Shown here piece by piece: positions 54,325 to 63,984 of a stretch of DNA of 64,000 nucleotides. This DNA is from Bacillus sp. EB01. GTDB taxonomy: Bacteria; Bacillota; Bacilli; Bacillales; Cytobacillaceae. Each line of letters opens with the position of its first letter. Position 1 is the stretch's first letter. Under the pieces are notes generated by a model. That model saw only the letters and a program-made list of their open reading frames with translations. It was not told the origin of the DNA and searched no databases. The stretch lies in the NCBI RefSeq assembly GCF_000613125.1, contig NZ_HG964497.1, positions 4,636,850-4,700,849 of the forward strand, given 5' to 3'. The position numbers and the translations under genes are program-made.

Positions 54325-54840
54325 TTATGTTTCTCTATAAAACGGGAATTCGCGGCCTGTCATCATTGAGAGCAGCTTCACATATTCCCTTAAGAACCGT
54401 TCCCGGTCTTCCGGCAAAAAAGGCGATGGACCTTTTCCATAATTCCCCCTCGCCCGGGCTTTTGCCTTTAAAAAGCGTATATCGAGCGCGGTTTGAATAG
54501 TATTATCCTCAAATACGATTCCCCTGGGCGACAGGACATAAACCCCTTTTGGAAGGAGTGTCGAAGCAAGCCCTATATCCTGGGTAACTGCACCATCACC
54601 CTTTTTGGTGTGGTTCATGATATAGAGGTCTGCCGCTTCCCGGCTTGAATCAACGTATCTCCAATCCCAGTCCATATATTCCGGTTTACTGGTGGTATGC
54701 GCATAGGAGGCTACATAAATAGCCTTTACAGAAAAATCGGACGCCAATTGTGCGATTTCCTCTTTGACAGGGCACGAATCCGCATCCACAAAAATTCTAG
54801 GGCCATTGTTTTCCTTAGTATTAATTCTACATCCCCCCAC
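54325..54840 (-). CDS. YaiI/YqxD family protein (DUF188)
   Basis: Signature FVDADSCPVKEEIAQLASDF at the N-end, then NHTKKGDGAVTQDIGLASTL and LSPRGIVFEDNTIQTALDIR: a PIN-like/NYN-type fold of unknown activity. No in-frame ATG precedes the conserved core. The frame reaches a GTG at 54840 without a ribosome site. An ATT at 54825 stands 6 nt after GGGGGGA, which would give I/M-N-T-K-E-N. About 171 residues by the longest reading. Adjoins dnaG (14-nt gap). Confidence 0.82.
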   Translation of the reverse strand: MGGCRINTKENNGPRIFVDADSCPVKEEIAQLASDFSVKAIYVASYAHTTSKPEYMDWDWRYVDSSREAADLYIMNHTKKGDGAVTQDIGLASTLLPKGVYVLSPRGIVFEDNTIQTALDIRFLKAKARARGNYGKGPSPFLPEDRERFLREYVKLLSMMTGREFPFYRET

Positions 54841-55273
54841 AAATTCCTTCTTTTCTAACTAAGTTTTCGGAGATTGTGTCGAATTTTTTACTATAGGTTT
54901 CCTTGACATCTGACAATAAATAGTTTATTCGTTAAGATGCAAGTCTAAACCTGAAATGGTTATTTTTATCACAATTTTTTATTATAGAACATAAATAGCT
55001 TTTTTGCTAACATTTTATCTTACAAAAAAGATATTTATAAAGGCCGTAACTAGGACAAAATTGTTAACATCACAACCCAAAAAAGTTCCCAGGAAAATAT
55101 ACCGCTAGTTTCTGCAGGTTTTTGGCCTTCCCGGTCATCAAGCACCCATTTGTGACTGAGCAAGCTTTCATTCAACAAAGATAGAAAGGCAAAACACATG
55201 TCCATTTGGGCATGTGTTTTTTGGTGCTGTATATTTTATATGGTTAACTTATAATCATACTATAACTAACCGT
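54841..55273. other. Intergenic region without a gene
   Basis: AT-rich stretch. A TTGACA at 54903 on the plus strand has no good -10 at 17 bp. On the minus strand TATAAT (near 54980) with a weak -35 may serve the yaiI gene. A strong hairpin is at 55191-55222. Confidence 0.5.
55191..55222. terminator. Terminator downstream of ppsR
   Basis: AAAACACATG / CATGTGTTTTTT with a 10-nt loop. The T run is longer on the plus strand; on the minus strand it lies about 50 nt past the ppsR stop. Confidence 0.75.
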
Positions 55274-56089
55274 TCAAGAATTGCGGATTTTTCTTAAAAT
55301 GACGTTAGCAGTTTCCTCTACAGCTTTATTGGTTACTTCGATAACCGGACAGCCAATCTTGGCGACTACTTTGTCAAAGAAGTCCAATTCCTCTTTTATC
55401 CTCGCTATATTTGCATAGCTGGCATTATCATTTAAACCGAGCGAAATGAGCCGTTCTTTCCGAATATTATTCAGTTTTTCAGAACTAATTTTTAATCCGA
55501 AGCATTTCTCAGGCGGAACACGGTATAATTCTTCGGGTGGATCAACTTCTGGGACAAGCGGCACATTGGCTACCTTAAGCCTTTTATGGGCCAAGTATTG
55601 CGAAAGCGGTGTTTTAGATGTTCTTGACACGCCTATTAGAACAATGTCGGCTTTCATCAAACCCCTTGGGTCGCGGCCGTCATCATATTTAACAGCGAAT
55701 TCAATTGCTTCGATTTTTTTAAAATAATCTTCGTCGAGCTTCCTGACCAAGCCTGGCTCATAACGTGGGGTTATTCCACTTAATTGGCTGATTTGATCCA
55801 TCAAGGGACCTAAAAGATCGACTGCAAAAAGGCCAGCTTCTTCAGTCTTCTCTTTCATATATGTCCTCATATCAGGCTTTACTAAAGTAAAAGCAATCAT
55901 GCCTCTATCATATGCTGCTAGTGAGACAACTTCATCAATATGGCTTTTATCTTCTACATACGGAAAGCGTTTTAGCTTCATATCGTTTCCGTTAAACTGT
56001 GTAATCGCAGCTTTTGTCACAAGCTCGGCTGTTTCCCCAACTGAATCGGATACTACATAAATGACTGGTTGCTCCATGGCTGAATCCAT
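55274..56089 (-). CDS. yqfL: Pyruvate,phosphate dikinase / PEP synthase regulatory protein (DUF299)
   Basis: 271 residues. N-terminus [20 protein letters not shown] and the P-loop-like [20 protein letters not shown] are the family signatures of bifunctional Ser/Thr kinase-pyrophosphorylases that switch PPDK or PEP synthase off and on. B. subtilis YqfL works with CcpN, whose gene is directly upstream here (17-nt gap). Start at ATG 56089; ATG 56077 ([11 protein letters not shown]) aligns better with relatives. Confidence 0.92.
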   Translation of the reverse strand: MDSAMEQPVIYVVSDSVGETAELVTKAAITQFNGNDMKLKRFPYVEDKSHIDEVVSLAAYDRGMIAFTLVKPDMRTYMKEKTEEAGLFAVDLLGPLMDQISQLSGITPRYEPGLVRKLDEDYFKKIEAIEFAVKYDDGRDPRGLMKADIVLIGVSRTSKTPLSQYLAHKRLKVANVPLVPEVDPPEELYRVPPEKCFGLKISSEKLNNIRKERLISLGLNDNASYANIARIKEELDFFDKVVAKIGCPVIEVTNKAVEETANVILRKIRNS

Positions 56090-56106
56090 TCCCCTCTACT
56101 CAATCT

Positions 56107-56700
56107 TCAGTCCTTGCCTCCGAGCGAAACAAACACTCTTGTTATGCTCGTTTTCGTAATCCTTCCAATCACTTCAAATCCCTGTTCCACTTCCCTCACA
56201 ACCGGAAGAGAATCGATTTGCCTGTCAATTAATTGTTTAGCCACATCAATCAGGAGGTCCTCCTTGCGGCACACAGCGATATTTGGCATTCGAGTCATAA
56301 TAATATTCACTGGCAAGGAGGAAAGCTCCTGATTGCCAAGGCTCGCCCGCAGTAAATCCTTTCTGGATAGAACACCTACGAGAAGAGACTGATTATCGAC
56401 AACAAAAAGCGTACCTACATCTTCAAGGAACATTGTAACAATTGCATCATAGACCGAGACATTTTCATTTATCACAACAGGCCTGGATTGGTAATCCCCT
56501 ACCAGGATTTTTTGGAGTTTTTCAGATAACAGTTCATCTCCCGATTTCCCCGTATAAAAATATCCGACACGGGGCCGCGCATCCAGAAACCCGGCCATCG
56601 TTAATATCGCTAAGTCCGGCCTGAGCGTTGCTCTAGTCAAGTTCAGCCTTTCCGCAATATGTTCACCTGTTATTGGCCCGTTTTCTTTCACGATCTGCAA
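56107..56700 (-). CDS. ccpN: Transcriptional repressor CcpN (HTH + CBS pair)
   Basis: HTH GPITGEHIAERLNLTRATLR then PDLAILTMAGFLDARPRVGY, followed by two CBS domains (residues about 70-125 and 135-190: VGTLFVVDNQSLLVGVLSRK, and DSLPVVREVEQGFEVIGRIT). CcpN represses gluconeogenic gapB and pckA on glucose and senses ATP/ADP. The N-terminus very likely begins further upstream: codons ELNKRQDKILQIV continue to an in-frame stop at 56739-56741. The only codon well spaced from AAGGA is a CTG at 56724 (205 residues); TTG 56700 would cut off this conserved part. Confidence 0.9.
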   Translation of the reverse strand: MQIVKENGPITGEHIAERLNLTRATLRPDLAILTMAGFLDARPRVGYFYTGKSGDELLSEKLQKILVGDYQSRPVVINENVSVYDAIVTMFLEDVGTLFVVDNQSLLVGVLSRKDLLRASLGNQELSSLPVNIIMTRMPNIAVCRKEDLLIDVAKQLIDRQIDSLPVVREVEQGFEVIGRITKTSITRVFVSLGGKD

Positions 56701-56766
56701 AATTTTGTCCTGCCTTTTATTCAGTTCTATGTTCCTTCACCACCATTCTCTAATCACACTATCAAT

Positions 56767-58149
56767 CTAAAATTGAATTCTTTCCTGTAGGAAACTAGCC
56801 AACTCAGAAATCGGCACTCGAGTTTGAACCATTGTATCACGATCCCGGACCGTTACTTGTTGATCTTCTGCCGTATCGAAATCCACTGTGATGCAGTATG
56901 GCGTACCAATTTCATCATGGCGTCGATATCGTTTTCCAATGGAACCTGCTTCATCAAAATCAACCATGAAGTCCTTGGCCAGGTTTGCAAAGATTTCACG
57001 AGCAGGCTCAGAAAGCTTTTTCGATAATGGAAGAATCGCTGCCTTGAATGGTGCAATAGCAGGATGAAGATGCATGACAGTCCTGGATGTGCCGTCTTCA
57101 AGCTGTTCATCCTCATAAGCATCGATCAAATAAGCAAGCGTTACCCGGTCAGCGCCGAGGGATGGCTCGATGCAATATGGGACAAACTTTTCATTGGTTT
57201 CAGGATCGAGATAATGGAAATCCTCACCAGAAAATTGCATGTGCTGTTTTAAATCGTAATCGGTACGTGAAGCAACACCCCAAAGTTCACCCCACCCAAA
57301 AGGAAACTTATATTCAAAGTCAGTAGTTGCGTTGCTGTAATGGGAAAGCTCATCTTCAGAATGGTCGCGCAGCCTAAGATTATCTTCTTTCATACCAAGA
57401 GAAATAAGCCATTTCTCTGCAAAATCCTTCCAATATGAAAACCATTCAAGTTCTGTTCCTGGCTTGCAGAAGAACTCTAGCTCCATTTGTTCAAATTCCC
57501 GTGTACGGAATGTGAAGTTACCAGGGGTAATTTCATTCCTGAAGCTTTTGCCTATTTGGGCGATGCCAAATGGCAACTTTTTTCTCATCGTCCGTTGGAT
57601 GTTCTTAAAGTTCACAAAAATACCTTGAGCCGTTTCCGGACGCAGGAAAATTTCATTCGTGCTTGTTTCCGTTACACCCTGGAAGGTCTTGAACATCAGA
57701 TTAAATTGGCGGATGCCCGTGAATTCCTTACTGCCACAATCAGGGCATGCTATGTCATGTTCCTTAATTAATTCTTCCATTTTTTCAAAAGGAAGGCCAT
57801 CTACGATAAGTTCAATACCCTTTTGATCCAGGGCGTTTTCAATCAATTTATCTGCGCGGTGTCTTGCTTTACAGTTTTTACAATCAATCATAGGATCATT
57901 AAAATTGCCGATATGGCCTGAAGCTTCCCATGTACGCGGATTCATTAAAATCGCAGCGTCTACGCCAACATTATAAGGCGATTCCTGAACAAACTTCTTC
58001 CACCATGCTTTTTTAATGTTGTTCTTTAGCTCCACTCCCAGCGGCCCATAGTCCCAAGTGTTTGCAAGACCGCCATAAATCTCAGAACCCGGGAAGACGA
58101 ATCCTCTATGCTTCGCATGTGATACGATTTGTTCCATTGTAACTGTCAT
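56767..58149 (-). CDS. glyS: Glycyl-tRNA synthetase, single-chain dimeric type
   Basis: 460 residues. Class II motifs: [20 protein letters not shown], motif 2 [20 protein letters not shown], motif 3 [14 protein letters not shown], and the C-terminal anticodon domain ([20 protein letters not shown]). Zinc-type Cys pairs CKNCKARH and CPDCGSKE. This is the alpha-2 form, not the GlyQ/GlyS alpha2beta2 enzyme of B. subtilis. Preceded by a T-box leader. Confidence 0.95.
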   Translation of the reverse strand: MTVTMEQIVSHAKHRGFVFPGSEIYGGLANTWDYGPLGVELKNNIKKAWWKKFVQESPYNVGVDAAILMNPRTWEASGHIGNFNDPMIDCKNCKARHRADKLIENALDQKGIELIVDGLPFEKMEELIKEHDIACPDCGSKEFTGIRQFNLMFKTFQGVTETSTNEIFLRPETAQGIFVNFKNIQRTMRKKLPFGIAQIGKSFRNEITPGNFTFRTREFEQMELEFFCKPGTELEWFSYWKDFAEKWLISLGMKEDNLRLRDHSEDELSHYSNATTDFEYKFPFGWGELWGVASRTDYDLKQHMQFSGEDFHYLDPETNEKFVPYCIEPSLGADRVTLAYLIDAYEDEQLEDGTSRTVMHLHPAIAPFKAAILPLSKKLSEPAREIFANLAKDFMVDFDEAGSIGKRYRRHDEIGTPYCITVDFDTAEDQQVTVRDRDTMVQTRVPISELASFLQERIQF

Positions 58150-58211
58150 TCTTCATTTCTCCTTTTTATTTAATAAGGTTGTGCGTGTTAAGAAAGGCTG
58201 GAAATACCAGC

Positions 58212-58440
58212 AGAAAAATAAAAACTCCCGACTCTATGCCTGTTCGGCATAGGGACGAGAGTTACCCGCGGTTCCACCCTATTTGCTGCTAATTCACAGC
58301 CACTTTCAAATTAAGGCCGCTCAGGACTGCCTTTCCCTGTGTTTACTGCCACCCGGCTTTCACCACCCCGGGCTCGCTTTTCGCAGAAAGTAACAGGTAC
58401 TTCTTTCCTTCAATGCGGTTATATAATTGGTATTCTTAAA
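58212..58440 (-). ncRNA. T-box riboswitch leader for glyS
   Basis: Minus strand contains the T-box core AGGGTGGAACCGCGGGTAAC (58262-58281). It is followed by a terminator CGTCCCTATGCC-GAACA-GGCATAGAGTCGGG and TTTTTATTTTT. The 5' part forms a long stem I with GGTGG and GCCGGGTGGC elements. A GGC in AAAGGCAGTCC on the 3' side of stem I is a plausible glycine specifier, as expected for glyS. Uncharged tRNA-Gly should favour the antiterminator. Confidence 0.93.
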
Positions 58441-58443
58441 AAA

Positions 58444-58472
58444 ATAGTAGCGAAAAAGAAAGACAATGTCAA
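58444..58472 (-). promoter_or_regulatory. Sigma-A promoter for the glyS T-box transcript
   Basis: Minus strand TTGACA - 17 nt - TACTAT, ending just before the leader. Confidence 0.8.
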
Positions 58473-58479
58473 CCAATGG

Positions 58480-59232
58480 TTAAAGCATGCCGCGAAAGCT
58501 GTCCATTGAATTCAGGAACTTTTTTGACTTAAGGTTTAAACCGGAATATTCCTCATAATAAGCAGAAATCACTTTCTTTAATTCATCTTTGGTTTCCTGC
58601 TTTACCGAGATATTCCCAAGCCGCGAAAGATCAAAATGATAAAAAAGGCGAAGCAGCTTTGCGGCAGCCTGAGAAATTTTAAAGTGGTACGGATCCTTCT
58701 CAAGGCAGCGGTGGCAAATAAATCCGCCTTCTCTGATAGAAAAAGAAAAATGCCCGTCAGTGCTTCCACAAACGGAACATTGATCGAGTACCGGATAAAG
58801 GCCCAATACATTCAACATCTTCATCTCATAAATCATTGTAATCACTTCAGGGTCATATCCTTCGTCAAAGCAAATGAGCGTCTGCAGGAGAAGCTCATAG
58901 TGATAAGGATTCGCCTTGCTGTCATCGGTCGCCTTATCAGTTAATTCGGAAACATAGCTGGCATATGCAGTCAGGAAAATATCCCCACGAATCGACCTCA
59001 TAGGGGAAATTATTTCTCCTTGCTGCAATGTTCCAAGTCCGCTTCCTTTTTGGAAAAGAAAGTAGCCATGCGTCAATAATTGAGTAATCGCGGAAAGCCG
59101 GCTGTTGGGCTTTTTGGCTCCCCGCGCCATTACTCCAATCTTTCCTCGTTCTCTGGTATACAATGTAACAACCTTGTTTGTTTCAGCATAATCGGTTGTC
59201 CGTATGATGATGCCTTCACATTTTTCGAGCAT
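58480..59232 (-). CDS. recO: DNA repair protein RecO
   Basis: 250 residues from the ATG at 59232 ([20 protein letters not shown], as in relatives). OB-fold N-domain ([20 protein letters not shown]), helical middle, and a four-Cys zinc site [20 protein letters not shown] / [10 protein letters not shown]. Loads RecA with RecR/RecF. Same order era-yqzL-recO as in B. subtilis. Confidence 0.95.
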   Translation of the reverse strand: MLEKCEGIIIRTTDYAETNKVVTLYTRERGKIGVMARGAKKPNSRLSAITQLLTHGYFLFQKGSGLGTLQQGEIISPMRSIRGDIFLTAYASYVSELTDKATDDSKANPYHYELLLQTLICFDEGYDPEVITMIYEMKMLNVLGLYPVLDQCSVCGSTDGHFSFSIREGGFICHRCLEKDPYHFKISQAAAKLLRLFYHFDLSRLGNISVKQETKDELKKVISAYYEEYSGLNLKSKKFLNSMDSFRGML

Positions 59233-59261
59233 CTCAGTCACCATCCAGATTTTGGACAAAC

Positions 59262-59405
59262 TTATGAAACAGGAAAATCTACTTGCGCTAGCTCATCATC
59301 CAGATTACCGGGAATTTCTGTACTGTCCTTCTCCATTTCCTTGAAGAGAAGATATGTGTCAATATTACCTGTCTGACTAAAGACTTTCCAGGTAAAATCC
59401 AACAT
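59262..59405 (-). CDS. yqzL: YqzL family protein, 47 residues
   Basis: [20 protein letters not shown], then FKEMEKDS and a Glu/Asp-rich end closing [10 protein letters not shown]. The family pattern ([22 protein letters not shown]) is clear. Function unknown; always between era and recO. AGGATGGGG upstream. Confidence 0.93.
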   Translation of the reverse strand: MLDFTWKVFSQTGNIDTYLLFKEMEKDSTEIPGNLDDELAQVDFPVS

Positions 59406-59561
59406 CGAAAACCCCATCCTTTCTTAATATAGACTAGCTCGTTACTTCATTCCTGATTTACATTTATCATAGCCTGCCATTCAAAAATAATAAGACGAAA
59501 ATATTGTTAAACATGAACATGCATAAACCTGCAAAACCGGTAATAGTCTGGTAAAGCGGGC

Positions 59562-60485
59562 TTAATACTCATCTTCCCGGAATCCATAATCCCGGAGCTG
59601 GGTCATTTTATTGCGCCAGTCCTTCTGAACTTTAACCCATAATTCAAGAAAGACTTTAGATCCGAGCAGATTTTCAATATCCAATCTGGCCCTTTTGCCG
59701 ATTTCCTTCAGCATGCCACCCTGCTTACCAATGATAATTCCTTTTTGGGAATCCCTTTCGACTATGATTGTAGCCATGACATGAATCATATCTTTGTTTT
59801 CATCCCGCTGCATTTTTTCGATGACCACCGCAAGCGAGTGAGGCACTTCTTCACGGGTTAGATGAAGAGCCTTTTCCCGGATCAATTCGGATACGATAAA
59901 CCTTTCGGGATGATCCGTGACCTGATCGGCCGGATAAAATTGCGGCCCCTCCGGTACATACTCCTTGATTTGCTGCAGCAATCGGTCAACGTTATTGCCT
60001 TCGAGTGCCGAAATCGGAACAATTTCCTTAAATGGGTGCCTTTCCTTGTAGCTATCAATAATTTTCAACAACTGATCAGGATGCACCTTGTCAATTTTAT
60101 TTATGATCAGGAATATCGGAGTCTTTATGGTTTGGAATTTTTCAAGGATGAATTCTTCCCCTCTGCCAAACCCTTCTTCCGCACTGACCATAAATAAGAC
60201 CAGGTCCACTTCCTTCAATGTATTCTGGGCTACCTTCATCATAAAATCGCCCAATTTGTGCTTTGGTTTATGGATCCCTGGTGTATCAATGAAAATGAGC
60301 TGTGCATCCTCCTGCGTCAATACACCCTGAACCTTATTTCTTGTAGTCTGTGGCTTATCGCTCATTATGGCAATTTTTTGGCCAATGACTCTATTCAAAA
60401 ATGTGGATTTTCCAACATTTGGCCTCCCGATTATCGAGATAAAACCAGACTTAAATCCTTTTCCTTCTCCGCTAGCGTTTATCAT
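59562..60485 (-). CDS. era: GTPase Era
   Basis: 307 residues from the ATG at 60485 (GGAGGA 9 nt upstream). G1 GRPNVGKS, G2 with TTRNKVQG, G3 [14 protein letters not shown]4 NKID, G5 SALEG. The C-terminal KH domain has [20 protein letters not shown]. Essential for 16S rRNA maturation and 30S assembly. In B. subtilis cdd lies directly upstream; it is missing here. Confidence 0.96.
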   Translation of the reverse strand: MINASGEGKGFKSGFISIIGRPNVGKSTFLNRVIGQKIAIMSDKPQTTRNKVQGVLTQEDAQLIFIDTPGIHKPKHKLGDFMMKVAQNTLKEVDLVLFMVSAEEGFGRGEEFILEKFQTIKTPIFLIINKIDKVHPDQLLKIIDSYKERHPFKEIVPISALEGNNVDRLLQQIKEYVPEGPQFYPADQVTDHPERFIVSELIREKALHLTREEVPHSLAVVIEKMQRDENKDMIHVMATIIVERDSQKGIIIGKQGGMLKEIGKRARLDIENLLGSKVFLELWVKVQKDWRNKMTQLRDYGFREDEY

Positions 60486-60512
60486 TCCAACAAATCCTCC
60501 GGTACATGACAC

Positions 60513-60866
60513 CTTACATGATGTCTCCTGGTGTAATCATTATTCCTCGTTTAAAGTTGTGTAAAACCACTTTCTTGGCCTTAGGGTAAAGAGTCCGCTT
60601 AAGTGGACTTTCAACGTACTTCTATTTTACCCTAAAAAATCAAACGTTTCACCCTTTGAAAACAAATCGTAATATAAAAATTTTGAATTTTCACAAAATG
60701 ATAGTGATAAACTATCTTTCAGGTCATTGTAGCGTATTGGTGTTCCGTTTTCAAATCACTCAAGAAAGAAGTAGCGACTTCATGAATGGTAAAGAACCCT
60801 TTACCCATCCGAAGAGGAGCGGAATCAATGGGTTCCAACAAAATAAAAAACCGGGCACAGCCCGGC
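60513..60866. other. Intergenic region where cdd would be expected
   Basis: 354 nt with no recognisable cytidine deaminase remnant on either strand. A hairpin AGTCCGCTTAAGTGGACT (60589-60607) and the dgkA terminator are the only features. Confidence 0.55.
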
Positions 60867-60868
60867 TT
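60838..60868 (-). terminator. Terminator after dgkA
   Basis: Minus strand GCCGGGC-TGT-GCCCGGTTTTTTATTTTG, overlapping the end of dgkA. Confidence 0.88.
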
Positions 60869-61262
60869 ATATAAACCATTTCATCACTTTTGGGATAAAG
60901 ATAATCAACCCTATCAGGACAGATAAGACTGCATAAATCAAAACAGCGCCTGCCGCAATATCTTTAGCCTGTTTTGCAAGTGGATGAAAATCCTTCGTAA
61001 CCAAATCCACAGTCCGTTCGACGGCTGTGTTCACTAATTCAAGTGATAGCATGCCGCCAATTGCCATAAGGACAAAAAGCCATTCCATCCTGGAAATGGA
61101 GGTTGCAATTGACAGAATCACCACAATGATTGAAATTGAAATATGGATTTGGATATTTCTTTCCTTCCTGACAGCACCTGCAATTCCTGAAAATGCATAT
61201 CCAAAAGACTTTATCAGCCTGGCTGGACGAAAACGGTTATTCCCTTGCAAGCCCGAATTCAT
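60867..61262 (-). CDS. dgkA: Diacylglycerol/undecaprenol kinase family protein
   Basis: 131 residues from the ATG at 61262 (AAGGAAAT 8 nt upstream), inside the last codons of ybeY. Three TM helices with the DgkA signature LSLELVNTAVERTVDLVTKD and N-terminal FGYAFSGIAGAVRKERNIQI. The B. subtilis member phosphorylates undecaprenol. Integral membrane protein. Confidence 0.93.
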   Translation of the reverse strand: MNSGLQGNNRFRPARLIKSFGYAFSGIAGAVRKERNIQIHISISIIVVILSIATSISRMEWLFVLMAIGGMLSLELVNTAVERTVDLVTKDFHPLAKQAKDIAAGAVLIYAVLSVLIGLIIFIPKVMKWFI

Positions 61263-61710
61263 CAAGGATTTCCTTCTGAAGGGAAAACATTTCTGTTTCC
61301 TCCTGCTTCGTTTCATGATCATATCCAAGGAGATGGAGGAAGCCATGGACGGCCAGGAACCCAAGCTCCCTCGCAAAAGAGTGTCCGTATTCGGCGGCCT
61401 GCTCTTCCGCCCGTTCAATTGAAATAATAATATCACCAAGTACTCGGGGCATATCAGCACCACTAATCTCTATTTCACCTTCCCCTGGTTCCTCCATTGG
61501 AAATGAAATGACATCTGTCGGTGCATCCTTATGCCTGTATTCCAGATTAATTTCATGAATACGGGCATTATCTACAAACGTGACCGACACTTCACTGCCT
61601 TCCTCTACCTTCATCTTACGCGCAGTGAATTGAATCAAGAGTTTAACCTGGGAAATATGCTCTTCTGCGACCTCATTTGTTTCATCCAAAAAATCTATAA
61701 TCATACTCAT
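61237..61710 (-). CDS. ybeY: Endoribonuclease YbeY (rRNA maturation factor)
   Basis: 157 residues. Zinc motif AVHGFLHLLGYDHETKQEET (H-G-x-L-H-L-x-G-Y-D-H) near residue 120. Acts in 16S rRNA 3' processing and ribosome quality control. Its ATG overlaps the pgpH stop (ATGA), and its end overlaps dgkA by 26 nt. Confidence 0.95.
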   Translation of the reverse strand: MSMIIDFLDETNEVAEEHISQVKLLIQFTARKMKVEEGSEVSVTFVDNARIHEINLEYRHKDAPTDVISFPMEEPGEGEIEISGADMPRVLGDIIISIERAEEQAAEYGHSFARELGFLAVHGFLHLLGYDHETKQEETEMFSLQKEILDEFGLARE

Positions 61711-63887
61711 GCCTGCCTCACATTTTGTTTTGTCGTTTCGGTAGGATACTCAATCCTCCGATGGAAAAAACCCTTTAGCGTCTCACAAAGTATATGAGAG
61801 ACAAGGTTCACTTCCTTAAGCGTTAAATCACATTCGTTCAGCTGCCCGTCCTGGAGCCTGTCCGAAACAATTGAATGGACAATCGATTCAATTTGCTCTG
61901 TTGTGGGTTGGCCAGTAGAACGTACAGCGGCTTCAACACTATCTGCAATCCCGATGATTGCGGCTTCTTTCGTTTGTGGTTTAGGGCCAGGGTACCTATA
62001 CTCTGACTCATCAACAGCCCCGGCTTGTGCTGCTTTATGATAAAAATATTTGATTAGCGACGTTCCATGATGCTGCTCAGCGATATCAACAATTTCCCTT
62101 GGCATTTTGTGCTTCCTTAGCATCGCAGCACCGTCAGTAGCATGGGCAATAATAATTTGCGCACTTTTTTCGGGAGTTAGTCTATCATGCGGATTTTCTC
62201 TATTCATCTGATTTTCAATGAAAAATAACGGTCTTTTTGTTTTTCCTATGTCATGATAGTAACATCCTACTCTTGCAAGTAGTCCGTTGGCACCAATTGC
62301 TTCACATGCGGCCTCAGACAAGTTGGCAACCATAACGCTATGATGATACGTGCCTGGTGCTTCTGTTAATATCTTCTTTAGGAGCGGATGATTTGGGTTG
62401 GACAATTCAATCAGCTTCATCGTAGAAAGAATTCCAAAGCTTGTTTCAAAGAATGGCAATAATCCCATAGCCAGAATAGCAGCCAATAAGCCCGAAACAA
62501 TGCCAAAAAGGACGAACATCCCATACTCAAGTCCGCTATACTGCGCGTTTCTGAGCAGTACTAGTGAAAAAATCATACCCAAGTTTACTGCCGATACCAA
62601 CATCCCAGCCGTCATGATTTTTGATCTGTCATGATGGTCTTTTAAAATGAGAGTAGCCGCGAGGCCTCCAACTAATATATAAATTCCCGCGGACATATTG
62701 AGCGCTCCTGCCATTTCCTCATTGAAGATAATGCTTCCACAAATACTTTGAATTATGGCCATCATCCAAGCAAGCTTTTCATCTATAAGAATACTTATAA
62801 TGATTCCTGCCATTGCCGCCGGAAATAAATAAAACGTCCCATCATGATTGAATACCTGGAACAGGCTGACGATTTTCATAATAATGATTGAAAAAGAAAA
62901 TATCATCCCGAACAGAAGCAGGTTGGTTTGCCTTTTATCTGCTGAATCTTTCTGCTGTGAAAAATAATAATAGATTGAACCGAGGATAATGATAATCAAC
63001 AGAACAAGCCCGATGAACGGACGTGCTGAATTTTCGCTTTCAAGCAAGCCAACGAGCTTTAGCTGTCGGTAAATCTCACGGTTGACGAGATCTCCTTCGC
63101 TAACTATGATTTGGCCTTCGAGAATCTTGACAGGCTCCACAGCCTCTGCCGTTTGCCTTCTTGCCTCTTCAGTAGCCTGAGGATCAAAAAATTCATTTTG
63201 TATTACCGCGAACCTTCCCAATTGAATGGAAGCCCGTTTCAGTCCGGCATCAAGAGTTGAGAAGTTCAATTCTTCCTCGACTTTTTTCTTCGCATTCTCG
63301 ACTTCATCTGCGGGTATTGTTTGTTCCATTGCATTATTGATTGCGGTCATAGTCAGGTCTTTTGCTATTGAAAGCTGTCCATTGTTGGCTGAAACGAGAC
63401 CGGTAAACACCTCTTCAGGCAAGTCTTCAACCACGGATTGCGTCAGCTTTTCCTTTAACATTTTTACTTTTTCAGAAACAGTAGGTTCCTTAGGGGGAGG
63501 AGTAGGTTCTTCTTTTAGATTGTTCTCTTGTTCTCCTTTTAAATCCTGCTGAATTTCAGTATTTAATTCTATTGCGGAATCAAAAATTGAAGCAACAAGG
63601 TCCACTTGATTTTTGGCATATTCGGTTTTGACAGTGTAAATTCCCTGAACCCGGTCAAGCTCTTCCTGACGTTTTCGTTCAGTGCTTTCCTTATCCTCAA
63701 CAGTGACAGGGGATACAACAGTTCTATCCGCGACATCAAAAAGGTTAATGCTCAATTGATCCGGCTTGACGTTGTTGTATAAGGAAACGAACAGGATGAT
63801 TCCGAGCAATGAAAAAAACAAGACCCGGAAGAAAGCAAGGTCAAGCAGCCGCTTCACCTTTTGGAATTGTTTTTGCAGCAAGTCCAT
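61707..63887 (-). CDS. pgpH: Cyclic-di-AMP phosphodiesterase PgpH (7TMR-HD)
   Basis: 726 residues. One N-terminal TM, a large extracytoplasmic 7TMR-HDED domain (residues about 50-290), seven TM segments (300-490), then an HD phosphohydrolase domain with TYHHSVMVANLSEAACEAIG, GCYYHDIGKTKRPLFFIENQ and IIAHATDGAAML. The N-terminal SxxE-type region is lysine/glutamate rich. Degrades c-di-AMP. ATG at 63887 behind GAGGGGGAACGTACA. First of pgpH-ybeY-dgkA-era. Confidence 0.94.
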   Translation of the reverse strand: MDLLQKQFQKVKRLLDLAFFRVLFFSLLGIILFVSLYNNVKPDQLSINLFDVADRTVVSPVTVEDKESTERKRQEELDRVQGIYTVKTEYAKNQVDLVASIFDSAIELNTEIQQDLKGEQENNLKEEPTPPPKEPTVSEKVKMLKEKLTQSVVEDLPEEVFTGLVSANNGQLSIAKDLTMTAINNAMEQTIPADEVENAKKKVEEELNFSTLDAGLKRASIQLGRFAVIQNEFFDPQATEEARRQTAEAVEPVKILEGQIIVSEGDLVNREIYRQLKLVGLLESENSARPFIGLVLLIIIILGSIYYYFSQQKDSADKRQTNLLLFGMIFSFSIIIMKIVSLFQVFNHDGTFYLFPAAMAGIIISILIDEKLAWMMAIIQSICGSIIFNEEMAGALNMSAGIYILVGGLAATLILKDHHDRSKIMTAGMLVSAVNLGMIFSLVLLRNAQYSGLEYGMFVLFGIVSGLLAAILAMGLLPFFETSFGILSTMKLIELSNPNHPLLKKILTEAPGTYHHSVMVANLSEAACEAIGANGLLARVGCYYHDIGKTKRPLFFIENQMNRENPHDRLTPEKSAQIIIAHATDGAAMLRKHKMPREIVDIAEQHHGTSLIKYFYHKAAQAGAVDESEYRYPGPKPQTKEAAIIGIADSVEAAVRSTGQPTTEQIESIVHSIVSDRLQDGQLNECDLTLKEVNLVSHILCETLKGFFHRRIEYPTETTKQNVRQA

Positions 63888-63910
63888 TGTACGTTCCCCC
63901 TCCCAACCAG

Positions 63911-63984
63911 CTGGATGATTTCATCATTTTTAAAAAAACCATATGTCTTTTTAAAAATCATACCAGTTTTTACAGGAAGTTTCA
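63911..63984 (-). promoter_or_regulatory. Possible promoter of the pgpH operon
   Basis: Minus strand GTGAAA - 17 nt - TATGAT with TGG just before the -10, followed by an AT-rich start region about 50 nt upstream of pgpH. The -35 is weak. Confidence 0.4.

Larger units (their letters stand above)
58150..58479. other. Leader region of glyS: promoter and T-box
   Basis: The whole interval between recO and glyS is accounted for by a promoter (58444-58472) and a T-box leader (58212-58440). Confidence 0.85.

Noticed and set aside
54903-54940. Plus-strand promoter starting at TTGACA
   Set aside because: No acceptable -10 hexamer at 16-18 bp.
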